Of a stretch of 64,000 bases of DNA, positions 8,203-17,596 are shown piece after piece (the stretch's first letter is position 1; the number at the start of each line of letters is the position of its first letter). The notes under the pieces are model-generated. The model was not told where the DNA came from. It was given only the letters and a program-made list of their open reading frames with translations, and made no database searches. Source of the stretch: Bin87 sp965221295 (GTDB lineage: Bacteria; Chloroflexota; Dehalococcoidia; Lucifugimonadales; UBA3495); the NCBI GenBank assembly GCA_965221295.1, contig OZ244879.1:682001-746000 (forward strand), read 5' to 3'. The position numbers and the translations under genes are program-made.

Positions 8203-9552
8203 TTAGAGTGGCGGGCGCAGACGCACGTTCAGGGCGGCCTCGCACCAGGCGGCGGCGGCGAGCAGGCGCGCCTCGGCGAATGGCGAGCCCACCAGCTGAA
8301 TCGCCAGGGGCAGGCCAGAGTCCGCCAGGCCCGAGGGTAGAGCGATGGCAGGCAAGCCGCAAGAGGTCCAAGGCCCCTGGAAGGCGGGGTCGCCGGTGTT
8401 GGTGCGGTCTGGTTGTGATGGAGCCGGGGTAGCTGGCGTCAGCAGTATGTCGCACCGTTCGGCAAGTTGCTGCATGTCGTCGGTGAAACGCCGGCGCCGC
8501 TCCAAAGCGCGGGTGTAGGTGATGCCATCCACCTGCAAGCCCTCTGCGAGCATCGCCCGCAGCTTCGGTTGGTAGTCCTCCGCCTGAACCCGGTACATCG
8601 GTTCGTGGAACGCGGCGGCTTCCACCGCCATGATCATCCGCTGGTCATCGTAGGCGGACTCGATGCTGTCGGGCATGGGCAGTTCGTCAATGTCGGCGCC
8701 GCCTTGCGCCAACGATTCGGCGACACCGTCCAGGCGTCGTCGGGTCTCGGTGTCGGCGTTGTCGTAGAAGTACCGACGCAGCAGACCGATGCGAGGCGCC
8801 GGCGGGTCCTGGATCGCCGATAGGTAATCGCCCACGGGCTCCCGCGAGGACACCGGGTCCAGGGGGTCGGGGCCCGCCATGACCTGCAGGAGCAGGGCCG
8901 CGTCCGCAACGGAGCGAACCAACCAACCCACGGTGTCCAGGTTCCAGCTCACCGGCACCACACCGTAACGGCTGACCCGACCAAATGTTGGCTTGAACCC
9001 GACCACGCCGTTGTACGCGGCCGGCCGCAACACCGATCCCACCGTCTGCGAGCCCAACGCCGCCGGACACATTCGCGCCGCCACCGCTACCGCGGATCCG
9101 CTGCTGCTGCCACCGGGAGTGTGGGCGGCGTTCCACGGGTTGAACGTGGGCGATGGGTCCAGGCAAGCGAACTCCGTGGTGACCGCCTTGCCCAACATCA
9201 AGCCGCCCGCGCGTTTCAGTAGCTTCAGCGAGGTGGCGTCGTAATCGGGGACGAAGTTCTTGTACACCTCGCTGCCGGCGCGAGTCGGGATGCCGGCGGT
9301 GTAATAGATGTCCTTCATGCCGATGGGAACGCCGTGCAACGGCCCGAGGGTTCGTTTTTCAGACACAGCGACGTCGGCCGCTCTGGCGTCCGCCAGTACC
9401 GTCTCCCGGTCAACGTAAACCCATGCCCGGAGTCGGTCTTCCAGCGCGTCGATGCGGTCCAGGCAGGCCTCGGCCAGTTGCGTGGCGGTGACGCTACGGC
9501 TGGCGATTGCCTGGGCCGCGGCCGTAGCGGTGAGTTCAATCAATTCGGGCAT
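8203..9552 (-). CDS. Amidase (amidase signature family)
   Basis: A 449-residue amidase-signature enzyme that hydrolyses C-N amide bonds in the cytosol. The Ser-cisSer-Lys triad is visible: Lys in GVPIGMKDIYYTAG, cis-Ser in GGSSSGSA, and the nucleophilic Ser in GSQTVGSVLRPAAYNG. The last motif departs from the usual GTDTGGSIRxPA (Val for Gly, Val-Leu for Ile-Arg), so substrate preference may differ from GatA. Length is normal. A second amidase lies 83 bases upstream on the same strand, with an accessory subunit in front of it. There is no gatB here, so a tRNA-dependent amidotransferase role is unlikely. Confidence 0.9.
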   Translation of the reverse strand: MPELIELTATAAAQAIASRSVTATQLAEACLDRIDALEDRLRAWVYVDRETVLADARAADVAVSEKRTLGPLHGVPIGMKDIYYTAGIPTRAGSEVYKNFVPDYDATSLKLLKRAGGLMLGKAVTTEFACLDPSPTFNPWNAAHTPGGSSSGSAVAVAARMCPAALGSQTVGSVLRPAAYNGVVGFKPTFGRVSRYGVVPVSWNLDTVGWLVRSVADAALLLQVMAGPDPLDPVSSREPVGDYLSAIQDPPAPRIGLLRRYFYDNADTETRRRLDGVAESLAQGGADIDELPMPDSIESAYDDQRMIMAVEAAAFHEPMYRVQAEDYQPKLRAMLAEGLQVDGITYTRALERRRRFTDDMQQLAERCDILLTPATPAPSQPDRTNTGDPAFQGPWTSCGLPAIALPSGLADSGLPLAIQLVGSPFAEARLLAAAAWCEAALNVRLRPPL

Positions 9553-9635
9553 GTCGCTCCTGCTTCACCGGGTATCAGGTATGAGGTGGGTGGCAGAGGC
9601 CGCGCGGGCCGACCAGGACGGCCGAGCTCGTGGGG

Positions 9636-11057
9636 TTACACTCCCGGCGGCCGTCTCTCGCTCCAGTCCGTAGCCTGTTCGTAGGCGTAGGCCAGGCGGA
9701 ACAGCGTAGTTTCGTCGAAGGCAGAGCCGGCGATTTGCAAACCGATGGGCAATCCCGATGCGGTGAATCCGCAGTTGATGGACAGGGCCGGCAGGTTGGC
9801 AAGGTTGAACGGCGCTGTGAAGCCTCGCCGCCCTTTGAATCCGGCGACCACCGCCGCCTTGTCTCCCAACCCGGCCGATTCGGGTATCAAAGTGGCCGGA
9901 ACCGAGGATGCCGGCATGATGAGCGCGTCGACCTCTTCCAGGGCGGCTACGATCTGGCGGCGCAGCGCTTCTCGCAGCCGCGCGGCCTTCTGGTAGGCCT
10001 TGGCCGGAATCACGCTGCCCATCAGCAAGCGAACCTGGTTGTTGTGGTCCAGCTCCCGTAGTTGTTCGGACGATATGATGTCCCAGTTCAGCATTGCCGC
10101 GTCGCTGCTGATGATGGCGTAGGAGATCTCGGACGAGTTGACGATCAGCGGCAGGGAGACTTCGCGGGTCTCCGCCCCCAGGCCTTCGAGAACCTCGGCG
10201 GCGGCGATAACCGCGTCGCGCACTTCGGGGTCGTTGGCGTCGGTGTGAACCCGCTCGGTTACGATGCCCAACTTCAAACCGCGGATGTCGCCATTCAAGG
10301 CGGCGGCGTAATTAGGCACGGGCGCGTCCCAGGTCTGAGGATCCTTGGGGTCATGGCCGGCGATGGCGGCCAGGGTGTGCGCGCAGTCCGCAACGGTTCG
10401 GGAGATGGGCCCCACGGTGTCCATCGACCAGCAGGCGCCGAAGACCCCGTGCCGGCTCACCCGGCCAAAGGTCGGGCGGATGCCCACCAATCCGCAGAAG
10501 GCCGCCGGCCCGCGGATGCTGCCGCCGGTGTCCTCGCCCAAAGATGTGGCGCACAGGAAGGCCGCGGTGGCCGCCCCGGAACCGCTGCTGGAGGTTCCCG
10601 GGTTGCGCCTGGTGTCCCATGGGTTGCGTGGCCGCCCGTAGGGATGGCGGAAGGCGTCGCCGCTGGCGTATTCGCTCATGTTCAGCTTGCCCAGCAGCAC
10701 CGTGCCGGCGTCCTTCAGCCGGGCCATCACCGTGGCGTCTGCGCCGGGGATGTTTTCGGCCAAAATCGTGGAGCCGTTGGTGGTGGCGATGCCCGCGGTG
10801 TCGAACTGGTCCTTCACCGCTACCGGAACGCCGTGCAGCGGCCCGCGCCGGTTGCCGGCCGCCAACTCCGCGTCTGCCCTGCGGGCGTCTTCGCGGGCCC
10901 GGTCTGCGGTGACGGTGATGTACGAAGCGTAATTTCCGTCTAGCTCGCCGATGCGTTGGAGGTAGGCTTCGGTGGCTTCGGCGGACGATACATCACCCGC
11001 CGCGATCCGCTCGCCCAGTTCGGTCGCGGATAGGTAACAGACGTTCTGGTCCGCCAT
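9636..11057 (-). CDS. Amidase (GatA/AtzE-like)
   Basis: A 473-residue amidase-signature hydrolase. Its triad motifs are closer to the GatA consensus than in the next gene: VAVKDQFDTAG, NPGTSSSGSGAA and LGEDTGGSIRGPAAFCG. The ATG overlaps the stop of the small upstream gene by one base (TAATG), so the two are translationally coupled. This is the arrangement of GatC-GatA and AtzG-AtzE, where the small subunit wraps and stabilises the amidase. GatB is absent, so I favour a catabolic amidase with its own small subunit. Substrate unknown. Confidence 0.9.
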   Translation of the reverse strand: MADQNVCYLSATELGERIAAGDVSSAEATEAYLQRIGELDGNYASYITVTADRAREDARRADAELAAGNRRGPLHGVPVAVKDQFDTAGIATTNGSTILAENIPGADATVMARLKDAGTVLLGKLNMSEYASGDAFRHPYGRPRNPWDTRRNPGTSSSGSGAATAAFLCATSLGEDTGGSIRGPAAFCGLVGIRPTFGRVSRHGVFGACWSMDTVGPISRTVADCAHTLAAIAGHDPKDPQTWDAPVPNYAAALNGDIRGLKLGIVTERVHTDANDPEVRDAVIAAAEVLEGLGAETREVSLPLIVNSSEISYAIISSDAAMLNWDIISSEQLRELDHNNQVRLLMGSVIPAKAYQKAARLREALRRQIVAALEEVDALIMPASSVPATLIPESAGLGDKAAVVAGFKGRRGFTAPFNLANLPALSINCGFTASGLPIGLQIAGSAFDETTLFRLAYAYEQATDWSERRPPGV

Positions 11058-11260
11058 TAGGAAGCCTCCTGCTTGCGGGCTGTCCCTGAAACCAGTATTG
11101 GTAGGGCTTCGATGCTGGCGACGTCCGGCTCGGCAACGGCCTCCAGAGCCTCGAGCAAGCCGTTGAGGGATTCTCGCACCTCGGCCAACAGGTCATCGGG
11201 AATGGTGATGTTTGAGGCTTTGGCCAGAGCCCGCACCTCTGCGTCGGTTAAATCTGCCAC
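11057..11260 (-). CDS. GatC/AtzG-like small amidase subunit
   Basis: A 67-residue helical protein beginning (GTG start) VADLTDAEVRALAKASNI, with IPDDLLAEVRESLNGLLEAL next. This layout matches the short GatC- and AtzG-type partners of amidases. GTG 11260 is chosen because AGAGG lies five bases upstream; a TTG 60 bases earlier also keeps the frame open but has no ribosome site. The stop overlaps the amidase start (TAATG). It probably binds around the amidase as a stabilising chain; it has no catalytic residues of its own. Confidence 0.7.
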   Translation of the reverse strand: MADLTDAEVRALAKASNITIPDDLLAEVRESLNGLLEALEAVAEPDVASIEALPILVSGTARKQEAS

Positions 11261-11570
11261 GGAATACCTCTCATGGAAGGGAAGGCCTACAGTTTGCCGG
11301 CCCTCGGCCGGTTCCCGCAATTTTGGCCGGGCCTGCCTCGCTTGTCAACGACCGGGAGCGCCCCATGGGCGCCCAGGTTCGGCCACGGCGGCAATGAATG
11401 GCGACCGCCGCTCCCGCGCCCAGGCCGCGGCGATGGCGAGGGCATCTTGACGCAACGGCAGTGAACCACAGCGATCGCCCAGGCCGCGGCGCCCTCGGAC
11501 TCCCGGCGGCGCGCGTGTCACGGAGGCGCGGCAGCTAGAGGGTAGCGGTCGGGAGAGGCGCCGTCGCGAG
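11261..11570. other. Intergenic stretch between livF and the amidase genes
   Basis: About 310 bases. The only structure seen is a direct repeat of GCCCAGGCCGCGGCG near 11419 and 11477. No gene-like frame, terminator hairpin with a T-tract, or clear promoter is visible, so whether the amidase genes share the liv transcript is open. Confidence 0.4.
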
Positions 11571-12362
11571 TCAGGCGCTGCCGAGAAACACTTGGGTGAG
11601 GATGTCGGTGTCGCGGATTGACTGGGGAGAGCCGTTGTGCACGACGGAACCCTTGTCTAGGATGTACGCTCGATCCACGATGTCCAGGACTCCCTTGATG
11701 TTGTGCTCCACGATCATGATGGTGGCGCCGAACCGTTCGCTGACTTCGGCGATCTTCTGGAACACGTCCTTGACGATGATGGGAGCGAGGCCGAGGGTTG
11801 GCTCGTCGAGCAGCAGCAACTCTGGGGACGCCATCAGGCCGCGGCCGATGGCGAGCATTTGCTGTTGTCCCCCAGACATCTGGCTGGCCAGGTCGCGGCG
11901 TTTCTCGTACAGGATGGGAAACAGCTCCATCACGGAATCGAGGCGGCGGGCCCTTTCGGCGCGGTCGTTCATGTAGAGGCAGCCCATCTCCAGGTTCTCC
12001 GCGATGGACAGGTGCGTGAAGACGCGACGACCCTGAGGCACGAAGGATATGCCTTGCTTGACGATTTCGTGGGTCTCGGCGGCCAGGGGGCGTTGACGCC
12101 AGTACACGGTTCCGGCGACGACCGGAGCGAGACCCATGACGGCTTTGAGCACGGTGGATTTGCCAGCTCCGTTGGGTCCCATGACGGCGACGACCTCGCC
12201 GGCTTGGACGGCCATGTCGATGCCGTCCAGGGCGCGGACGGCGCCGTAGCGCACCGAAACGTCGGATAGTTCCAGGAGCGGCGGTTCGCTGTTGGCGCGC
12301 TCTGGCGCGATTGCCACGTCGTGATCCTCTTCGCGGCGCCGAAACGGCGCGGGGTGTGTCAT
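11571..12362 (-). CDS. livF: Branched-chain amino acid-type ABC transporter ATPase LivF
   Basis: One of two ATP-binding subunits of a HAAT-type (LIV) importer. Walker A is GPNGAGKST, the ABC signature appears as QMSGGQQQMLAIGRGL, Walker B as LLLLDEPTLGLAP, and the switch His follows in IVEHNI. At 263 residues it is slightly longer than usual because of about 25 extra N-terminal residues; GTG at the VAIAPERAN codon is an alternative start. It overlaps livG by four bases (ATGA) and is the last liv gene in transcription order. LivF versus LivG is assigned from the FVPQGRRVFTHLSIAENL segment, typical of LivF. Confidence 0.93.
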   Translation of the reverse strand: MTHPAPFRRREEDHDVAIAPERANSEPPLLELSDVSVRYGAVRALDGIDMAVQAGEVVAVMGPNGAGKSTVLKAVMGLAPVVAGTVYWRQRPLAAETHEIVKQGISFVPQGRRVFTHLSIAENLEMGCLYMNDRAERARRLDSVMELFPILYEKRRDLASQMSGGQQQMLAIGRGLMASPELLLLDEPTLGLAPIIVKDVFQKIAEVSERFGATIMIVEHNIKGVLDIVDRAYILDKGSVVHNGSPQSIRDTDILTQVFLGSA

Positions 12363-13117
12363 TCGCCGAGGTAGGCCTCGATCACTTCCTCGCTACGCAG
12401 CACGGGTTCGACATCACCGGCGGCGAGGAGGGCGCCGCTGTCCAGCACGATGATCCGGTCGGAGAGTTCGCGCACGATGGCCATATTGTGGGATACGAAG
12501 ACTACGGCGCGTCCGTCGGCCCGTAGCTCCCGCATGATCTCCTTCACCCTTTCGACCATCTGGGGGAAGAGACCGGCGAAGGGTTCGTCCAGCAGGTACG
12601 TGTTGACGTTCATGGCCAGGGCCCGACCGATTTCAACCAGCTTGCGCTGGCCATAGGAAAGGTCCATGGCCAGTGAATCGCGTTTGTCCCACATGTCCAC
12701 TCTTTCCAGGATTTCCCGCGCCCGCCTCCGCGTGGCCGGTTTGGCCCACTCGAAGAGGGCCGGGAACAGACCACGTTCGGTCAGCGCCACCATTATATTG
12801 TCCCAGACGGTGATCTGGTCGAAAAGGCGCACCTCCTGGAAGGTGCGGGTGAGGCCGTGGTCCGGGGTTTCGCGCGCCCTGACGACGCGCAGGCCCACGC
12901 CGTCGATGATCACCATGCCGCCATCCAGGGGCAATACTCCGCTGAGCAGGTTCACCAGCGTGGACTTGCCGGAACCGTTGGGTCCAACGATGCTGGTGGT
13001 TCCCTGACGGGGGATGACCAGGCTCAACTCATCCACGGCGCGAACGGCGCCGAAGCGCTTGGAGATGGCCCGGGTTTCCAGGGCGAATTCGGTTTGGGTC
13101 GCCGGCGTTGCGGTCAC
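12359..13117 (-). CDS. livG: Branched-chain amino acid-type ABC transporter ATPase LivG
   Basis: The partner ATPase of LivF in the same importer, 252 residues. Walker A is GPNGSGKST, the signature DLSYGQRKLVEIGRAL is the LivG variant with LSYG instead of LSGG, Walker B is TYLLDEPFAGL, and the switch is FVSHNM. The RTFQEVRLFDQITVWDNIM segment is LivG-like. The start is GTG 13117, overlapping the livM stop as GTGA; the frame remains open far upstream but only as a shadow of livM. The C-terminal extension usually seen in LivG (about 250 aa total) is present. Confidence 0.93.
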   Translation of the reverse strand: MTATPATQTEFALETRAISKRFGAVRAVDELSLVIPRQGTTSIVGPNGSGKSTLVNLLSGVLPLDGGMVIIDGVGLRVVRARETPDHGLTRTFQEVRLFDQITVWDNIMVALTERGLFPALFEWAKPATRRRAREILERVDMWDKRDSLAMDLSYGQRKLVEIGRALAMNVNTYLLDEPFAGLFPQMVERVKEIMRELRADGRAVVFVSHNMAIVRELSDRIIVLDSGALLAAGDVEPVLRSEEVIEAYLGE

Positions 13118-14187
13118 AAGCGATACCTCCCAACCAGTCCCTGGGGCCGGTACAGCATCAGCAGCACCAGCAGGATGCCGAGCGTCACCTGGCGAACTTG
13201 GCCGATGTGCTCGGTGGGCAGGAACGGAATGAAACGCATGCCCTCCTCCAGCAGCACGAAGGCCATGGCCCCCAGCAGCGAACCCCAAATGGTGGCCAAG
13301 CCCCCGAGGATCACAATGGACACCAGCAGGACCGATTCCAGTAGGATGAAGGAATTGGGGTCTATGAACGTGGTCCAGCTGCTGAACAGTCCGCCGGCCA
13401 CGCCTGCCATCATGGCGGAGATGACCCAAACGGCCAATTTGTAGTGGGTGGCCCGGTACCCGAAGACCTCGATGGCCTGCTCGTCTTCGCGAATGGCGGT
13501 GAGAACCCGGCCAAAGGATGATGACACGATGAACCAGGACACCAGCATCACCACGGCGAGGAACGCCAGGCACAGCAGCAGGAATTCCAGGTCGCCGTCC
13601 AGAACCCAATCACCGATCTGGGGCCGCGCGATTTCGTGGATGCCGAAAGCGCCTCGGGTTACCGCCCGCCAGTTGAGGAAGACGTTGAAGGCGATGATGG
13701 CGAACCCGAAGGACGCCAGGACGAAGATATCGTCGCGGAAACGGTTGAGCGCCACGCCCACCAGGATGGCCGCGAGGCCGGCCAGGAGCGCACATACCGG
13801 CAACGCCGCGAAGAATGACCAACCGAGGATGGGAATCGCCTCGGCTCGGAGTTGTTCGTTGGCCGGGCTGGACGTGAGAATGGCCATGGTGTAGGCGCCG
13901 ATCCCAAAGAACCCGATATGGCCCACGGAAAGCAATCCGGTGTACCCGACCACCAGGTTGAGGCTGACGGACAGGATGGCCCAGATTGCGAACACCGTGC
14001 CGATGATGACGGCGAAACCAACGCCCTGCCAGATCATGAAGGCGATTGCCCACCCGATCACGAAGAGGTTGGCCCATAGTTCGATGTTTCCCCACAGTCT
14101 GGCTTGGCCCCGGGCGAGGCCAATCGATGCCACCGGGTTGCGCGCCAAGCCGGACAGTTGTCGCCAGCGTCGTATATCGATGGACAC
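13114..14187 (-). CDS. livM: Branched-chain amino acid-type ABC transporter permease LivM
   Basis: An integral membrane permease of 357 residues with about ten hydrophobic segments. The family core is plain: SLNLVVGYTGLLSVGHIGFFGIGAYTMA (quoted in part) near residues 90-120, and the EAA-like coupling loop ESVLLVSIVILGGLATIWGS toward the C-terminus. GTG 14187 has a strong GGAGG six bases upstream. It follows livH by four bases and overlaps livG, so the block livH-livM-livG-livF is tightly coupled. About 35 hydrophilic residues precede the first helix. Confidence 0.92.
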   Translation of the reverse strand: MSIDIRRWRQLSGLARNPVASIGLARGQARLWGNIELWANLFVIGWAIAFMIWQGVGFAVIIGTVFAIWAILSVSLNLVVGYTGLLSVGHIGFFGIGAYTMAILTSSPANEQLRAEAIPILGWSFFAALPVCALLAGLAAILVGVALNRFRDDIFVLASFGFAIIAFNVFLNWRAVTRGAFGIHEIARPQIGDWVLDGDLEFLLLCLAFLAVVMLVSWFIVSSSFGRVLTAIREDEQAIEVFGYRATHYKLAVWVISAMMAGVAGGLFSSWTTFIDPNSFILLESVLLVSIVILGGLATIWGSLLGAMAFVLLEEGMRFIPFLPTEHIGQVRQVTLGILLVLLMLYRPQGLVGRYRL

Positions 14188-14191
14188 GGCA

Positions 14192-15574
14192 TTACCTCCG
14201 CGGCAGTATGCCCTGGGGCCAGAACGACAGGAAGAGGATCAGGAGGAGGAACGCGATGGCGTCTTTCCATTCCCCGGCCAGGTCCCATATGCCGAACTGC
14301 TCGACTAGGCCCAGCGCGAAACCGCCGACCACCGCGCCATAGAGGTTGCCGATTCCGCCAACGACGGAAGCGATCCACCCCTTGAGCAGCAGCAGCAGAC
14401 CCATGCGAGGCTGGACGGCGGTATCGTGGCCGGTGATGATGCCGGCCATGGCGGCGTACATTGCGCCAATGAAAAACACGGCGGCGATGATTGACGTGGT
14501 GTTGATTCCGACGACCCGGGCAACCTCCTCATCGTCCCCGATGGCGCGGATGGCCCGCCCCAGCGAGGTCTTTTGCAGGAGCAACCACAGCGCCGCGAAT
14601 CCGGCCAGCGCAACTCCGATGGCGAAGACGTTGAACCCCTTGATGCGCGCCCCGGCGATCTGCCACGGCGCGCCGCCGAATGCTTGTGGCAACGCCTTGG
14701 GCGCGGCGTCGAACACGATCACGATCAACGCGGCGATGGCCAGCAGAATACCCAGGGACGCCACCAACATGATCAGCGGAGAGCGCGCCCGCTGCCGCAT
14801 GTACACGTACAATCCCCGGTATAGGGCTAGCCCCACGGCGCCGGCCAAGAGGCAGGACACGGCCCAACTGAGGTACAGACCGGCCCCGGGCTCTGAGGCG
14901 ATAAGGTAGCCGCACCAGGCCCCAAGCGCAGCCGCCGGCAAACCCGCGACGCCGGCGACGGGCCACAGTTTGATGGTAGGGGCGAAGGTTTGAACGGCTC
15001 GGTAAGGGAGCGCCACCGCCGCCACAGCTACGGCGAGGCCAACGGCCGGGCTCAACGTAACGTGGAGAATCCCGGGAAACGACAGGATGATGCCGGTGTA
15101 CGCTCCGGCCGCGCCTCCCAGCAAGCCCAGGGCCACGCCGATGACATTTGGGGCGAACCGGCGCTGAAGTCGCGGGTACAGCAGCGTGTGGAGGGTCCAG
15201 GCGACCACGCCTCCAACCACCACGGCAAAGGCGACGTTGACATACACGCTGTTGACATCGCCGCGGCCCAAGAAGTTCGGCGTGGTTCGCAGGTAGAAGA
15301 CGCCATAGGCTCCCAGGGCGGCCGCCGCGCCGTAGTAGAGGTCGAAGAACCAAACGGCGCTGTACACCAGGGTGAAGCCCATGGCCAGCAGGGCGTACAC
15401 GGCGCCCACCGCAAGACCGTTGAACGCGAATTGCAACGCCTGGGGCGGAGACTGGCTGACCTTCCAGGCCACGTAAGCGACAACCGCCAGCGCCAAGCCC
15501 AGGGCCAGCCAGCGAGCGCCAGAGGTGTTGATCAGGGCGGGAAGACCGCCTGCGGCATCGCGTTGAGTAGACAC
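14192..15574 (-). CDS. livH: Branched-chain amino acid-type ABC transporter permease LivH, unusually long
   Basis: The second permease. Its LivH signature is GAVYALLAMGFTLVYSAVWF, followed by DLYYGAAAALGAYG (the INFAHGE-type loop with the usual residues changed), and a C-terminal EAA-like KGWIASVVGGIGNLYGAVVG. At 460 residues it is about 160 longer than the typical 290-300. The extra material is largely hydrophobic, lying between the first LivH segments and the MRQRARSPLIMLVASLGI block, and adds several membrane helices. The start is GTG 15574 with only a weak ribosome site. A 664-base repeat-bearing gap separates it from livK. Confidence 0.85.
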   Translation of the reverse strand: MSTQRDAAGGLPALINTSGARWLALGLALAVVAYVAWKVSQSPPQALQFAFNGLAVGAVYALLAMGFTLVYSAVWFFDLYYGAAAALGAYGVFYLRTTPNFLGRGDVNSVYVNVAFAVVVGGVVAWTLHTLLYPRLQRRFAPNVIGVALGLLGGAAGAYTGIILSFPGILHVTLSPAVGLAVAVAAVALPYRAVQTFAPTIKLWPVAGVAGLPAAALGAWCGYLIASEPGAGLYLSWAVSCLLAGAVGLALYRGLYVYMRQRARSPLIMLVASLGILLAIAALIVIVFDAAPKALPQAFGGAPWQIAGARIKGFNVFAIGVALAGFAALWLLLQKTSLGRAIRAIGDDEEVARVVGINTTSIIAAVFFIGAMYAAMAGIITGHDTAVQPRMGLLLLLKGWIASVVGGIGNLYGAVVGGFALGLVEQFGIWDLAGEWKDAIAFLLLILFLSFWPQGILPRR

Positions 15575-15967
15575 GGAACCGTTCTCACATCACTTTCCGG
15601 CCAGTTTGGGGGGTGAGGATCATTTCGCTGAACCATTGCCGGTCCTTATCGGCTTCGTTGCGCCAAGGACCGCGCTGCGTTGTTGTCGCAAGTTCCCGGC
15701 GCGGCTGCATACTCCTGTTTCAACCAAGTCTATCCGCGTCGCCGGTGTAAGCGCGCGTGGATCCGACCGATCTTGTCGAACTAACCGATCTTGTGGAAGC
15801 CATCAGAGGAAGCGCGTAGCTTTACGTCGATACAGAATCCTCACTATGCCGCAATCCCAGGCAGGATCGTTCGGTGGGCGGCGCGACTCCGCCGCCAGAG
15901 GGTCGCGGGCGCTGCGGGTGAGCCGACGCGACGGTGGACTGCCGACGGGTCGAGATTGCCGCGCTTC

Positions 15968-16183
15968 GCTCGCAATGACAGCTGAGGGGCGTCGTGCGAT
16001 GACAGCTCAGAGGCGTCGTGCGATGACAGCTCAGAGGCGTAGTGCGATGACAGCTGAGGAGCGTCTTGCGACGACAGCTCGGAGGTGTCTTGCGACGACA
16101 GCTCAGAGGCGTCTCGCCACGAGGGTTGAGGGACGCCTCGTGGCGACGGTTGAGGGCCGTCTGGGCATGACGCCTGAGGACGG
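15968..16183. repeat. 24-bp minisatellite grown from an inverted-repeat tip
   Basis: Nine consecutive 24-bp units with no indels, from 15968 to 16183. The first still reads GCTCGCAATGACAG, the right tip of the dispersed inverted-repeat family, and units 2-6 carry GATGACAGCT(C/G)A as a drifted form. Units 2 and 3 are identical. The right arm of an ordinary element (GATTGCCGCGCTTCGCTCGCAATGACAG, quoted in pieces) lies just left at about 15953-15980. The array sits in the 664-base livH-livK gap; nothing else is seen there apart from a few TCTTGTCGAACTAACCGA-type short repeats near 15770-15795. Confidence 0.85.
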
Positions 16184-16238
16184 CCCAACATGACTGACGC
16201 GCCGGTCGAAGCTCGCTCAACACTGTGTCCTGGCTACG

Positions 16239-17510
16239 CTAGGGGGTCGGAGCCTGGCCCAATACGTTGTAACCGAGATTTTCTTCGGTGCGCTCGGAGA
16301 CGGGCAGAACCTCCACGACCACGTTGCTGAGCCCGGCCAGGTCGCCGTTGGCGTCGAAGCTGTAGTTGTCGCCGATGGCGCCGCTGCGAGTCAGGGAATA
16401 CAGGCAATCCCGGAACCCGTCGGCGTCTTGGTCGTCGCCGGTTTGAGCCAGGCATTCCGCGGCGATGTACACGCCGTCGTATCCGGAGGCCTGGAACCAG
16501 GGGATGGTCGCCACGTTGCCGTAGCGGGCCTCGAAGTTGTTGAGGAAGTTGACCCCCGCCGGGGTGGAAAGATCAGGATTGGGAATGATGCCCTTCATGC
16601 CGGTGGCGGCTTCCCCTGCGATGCCCAAAGATTCGGGGCCGGTGGCCACGGTCTCGGCGTAGATGGCGCCTTCGTATCCCAGCTCCCTGAGCTGCTTCAT
16701 TATGGATCCAGCGGAGAGTTCCGTCTGAGCCGCCAGGTAGATCGCGTCGGGACTATCTGCGGTGAGCTTGGTAAGTTGGCTGCGGAAGTCGGTAATCTCA
16801 GGGCTGTAATTCTCGGTGGCGATGACCTGGGCGCCGAGCTCCTCCAGCCGGGCTGCGGTGGTTCTCCGCGCGCCTTCCGCGTAGTCGGTGGACTCCGAGA
16901 TGGTCGCCACTGTGCGGTGGCCGTCAACATAGATGGCGTTGCCCGTGTCAATGCCCAGTTGGTTGTCGTTGATGGCGGTGCGGAAGATGTAGTCGCCGGC
17001 GGTGGCGATATCGGGGCTGGTGGCGGATGCGGAAAGCAGGATCACGCCCTCAGCTTCGGCCAGCGGCGCCGCGCCGAGCATCGCGCCGCTACAGGTTGTG
17101 CCCAGTATGATCTTGACGCCGTCCACATCGGTTAGTTTGTTGTAGGCGGTGATGGCGTCTTGGGCGGCGCACTTGGAATCTTCGGCGATGAGTTCCAGCA
17201 TCCGGCCGTTGACGCCGCCGGCGGCGTTGATTTCCTCAACGGCGAGTTGCTTGGCCTGAATGATGGGATTGCCGTAACTTTCGGCGTTGCCGGTGAGGGC
17301 GTCCATGGCGCCGATGCGGAAGGGTTCGCTGGAAGCTGCCGAGTCCGCGGCCATCGCCTCGGGGGCGGTGGTCGCTTCGGGCGCGGCCATCGCTTCCGGC
17401 GTGGACTGCGCCGGGGTTGGTTCGGCAGCTCCGCCGCAGGCGACGACCGTCAGCGGCAGCGCCAACAACAGCCCCAACGTGATGATCAATTTCAAAGGCG
17501 AGATCAACAT
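16239..17510 (-). CDS. livK: ABC transporter substrate-binding lipoprotein (LivK-like)
   Basis: A Peripla_BP_6-type receptor that presents amino acids, amides or related solutes to the LivHMGF complex. It has a lipoprotein signal peptide (LLLALPLTVVAC-GG, lipid attached to the Cys near residue 25). A 35-residue Pro/Ala/Glu linker with PEAMAAPEATTAPEAMA repeats follows, then the two-lobed domain starting FRIGAMDALTGNAESYG. GGVNGRMLELIAEDSKC and the TTCSGAML binding-site segment are typical. Length (423) is normal. An ATG with GGAGAAT just upstream fixes the start. It is transcribed toward livH. The ligand is unknown; nearby amidases hint at amides (inference). Confidence 0.92.
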   Translation of the reverse strand: MLISPLKLIITLGLLLALPLTVVACGGAAEPTPAQSTPEAMAAPEATTAPEAMAADSAASSEPFRIGAMDALTGNAESYGNPIIQAKQLAVEEINAAGGVNGRMLELIAEDSKCAAQDAITAYNKLTDVDGVKIILGTTCSGAMLGAAPLAEAEGVILLSASATSPDIATAGDYIFRTAINDNQLGIDTGNAIYVDGHRTVATISESTDYAEGARRTTAARLEELGAQVIATENYSPEITDFRSQLTKLTADSPDAIYLAAQTELSAGSIMKQLRELGYEGAIYAETVATGPESLGIAGEAATGMKGIIPNPDLSTPAGVNFLNNFEARYGNVATIPWFQASGYDGVYIAAECLAQTGDDQDADGFRDCLYSLTRSGAIGDNYSFDANGDLAGLSNVVVEVLPVSERTEENLGYNVLGQAPTP

Positions 17511-17596
17511 TCCATTCTCCTGGCGAGGTCGTTGCGGATTAAATTCTCAAATGAGACGGTGGCCCACCGTTAGTATGGTGGTTCTATGCCGCCTTG

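Noticed and set aside
15822..16223. Minus-strand reading frame with repeated LSCHRTTP peptides
   Set aside because: It is a translation of the 24-bp minisatellite and of an element arm (CHCERSAAIS); there is no ribosome site or normal codon use.
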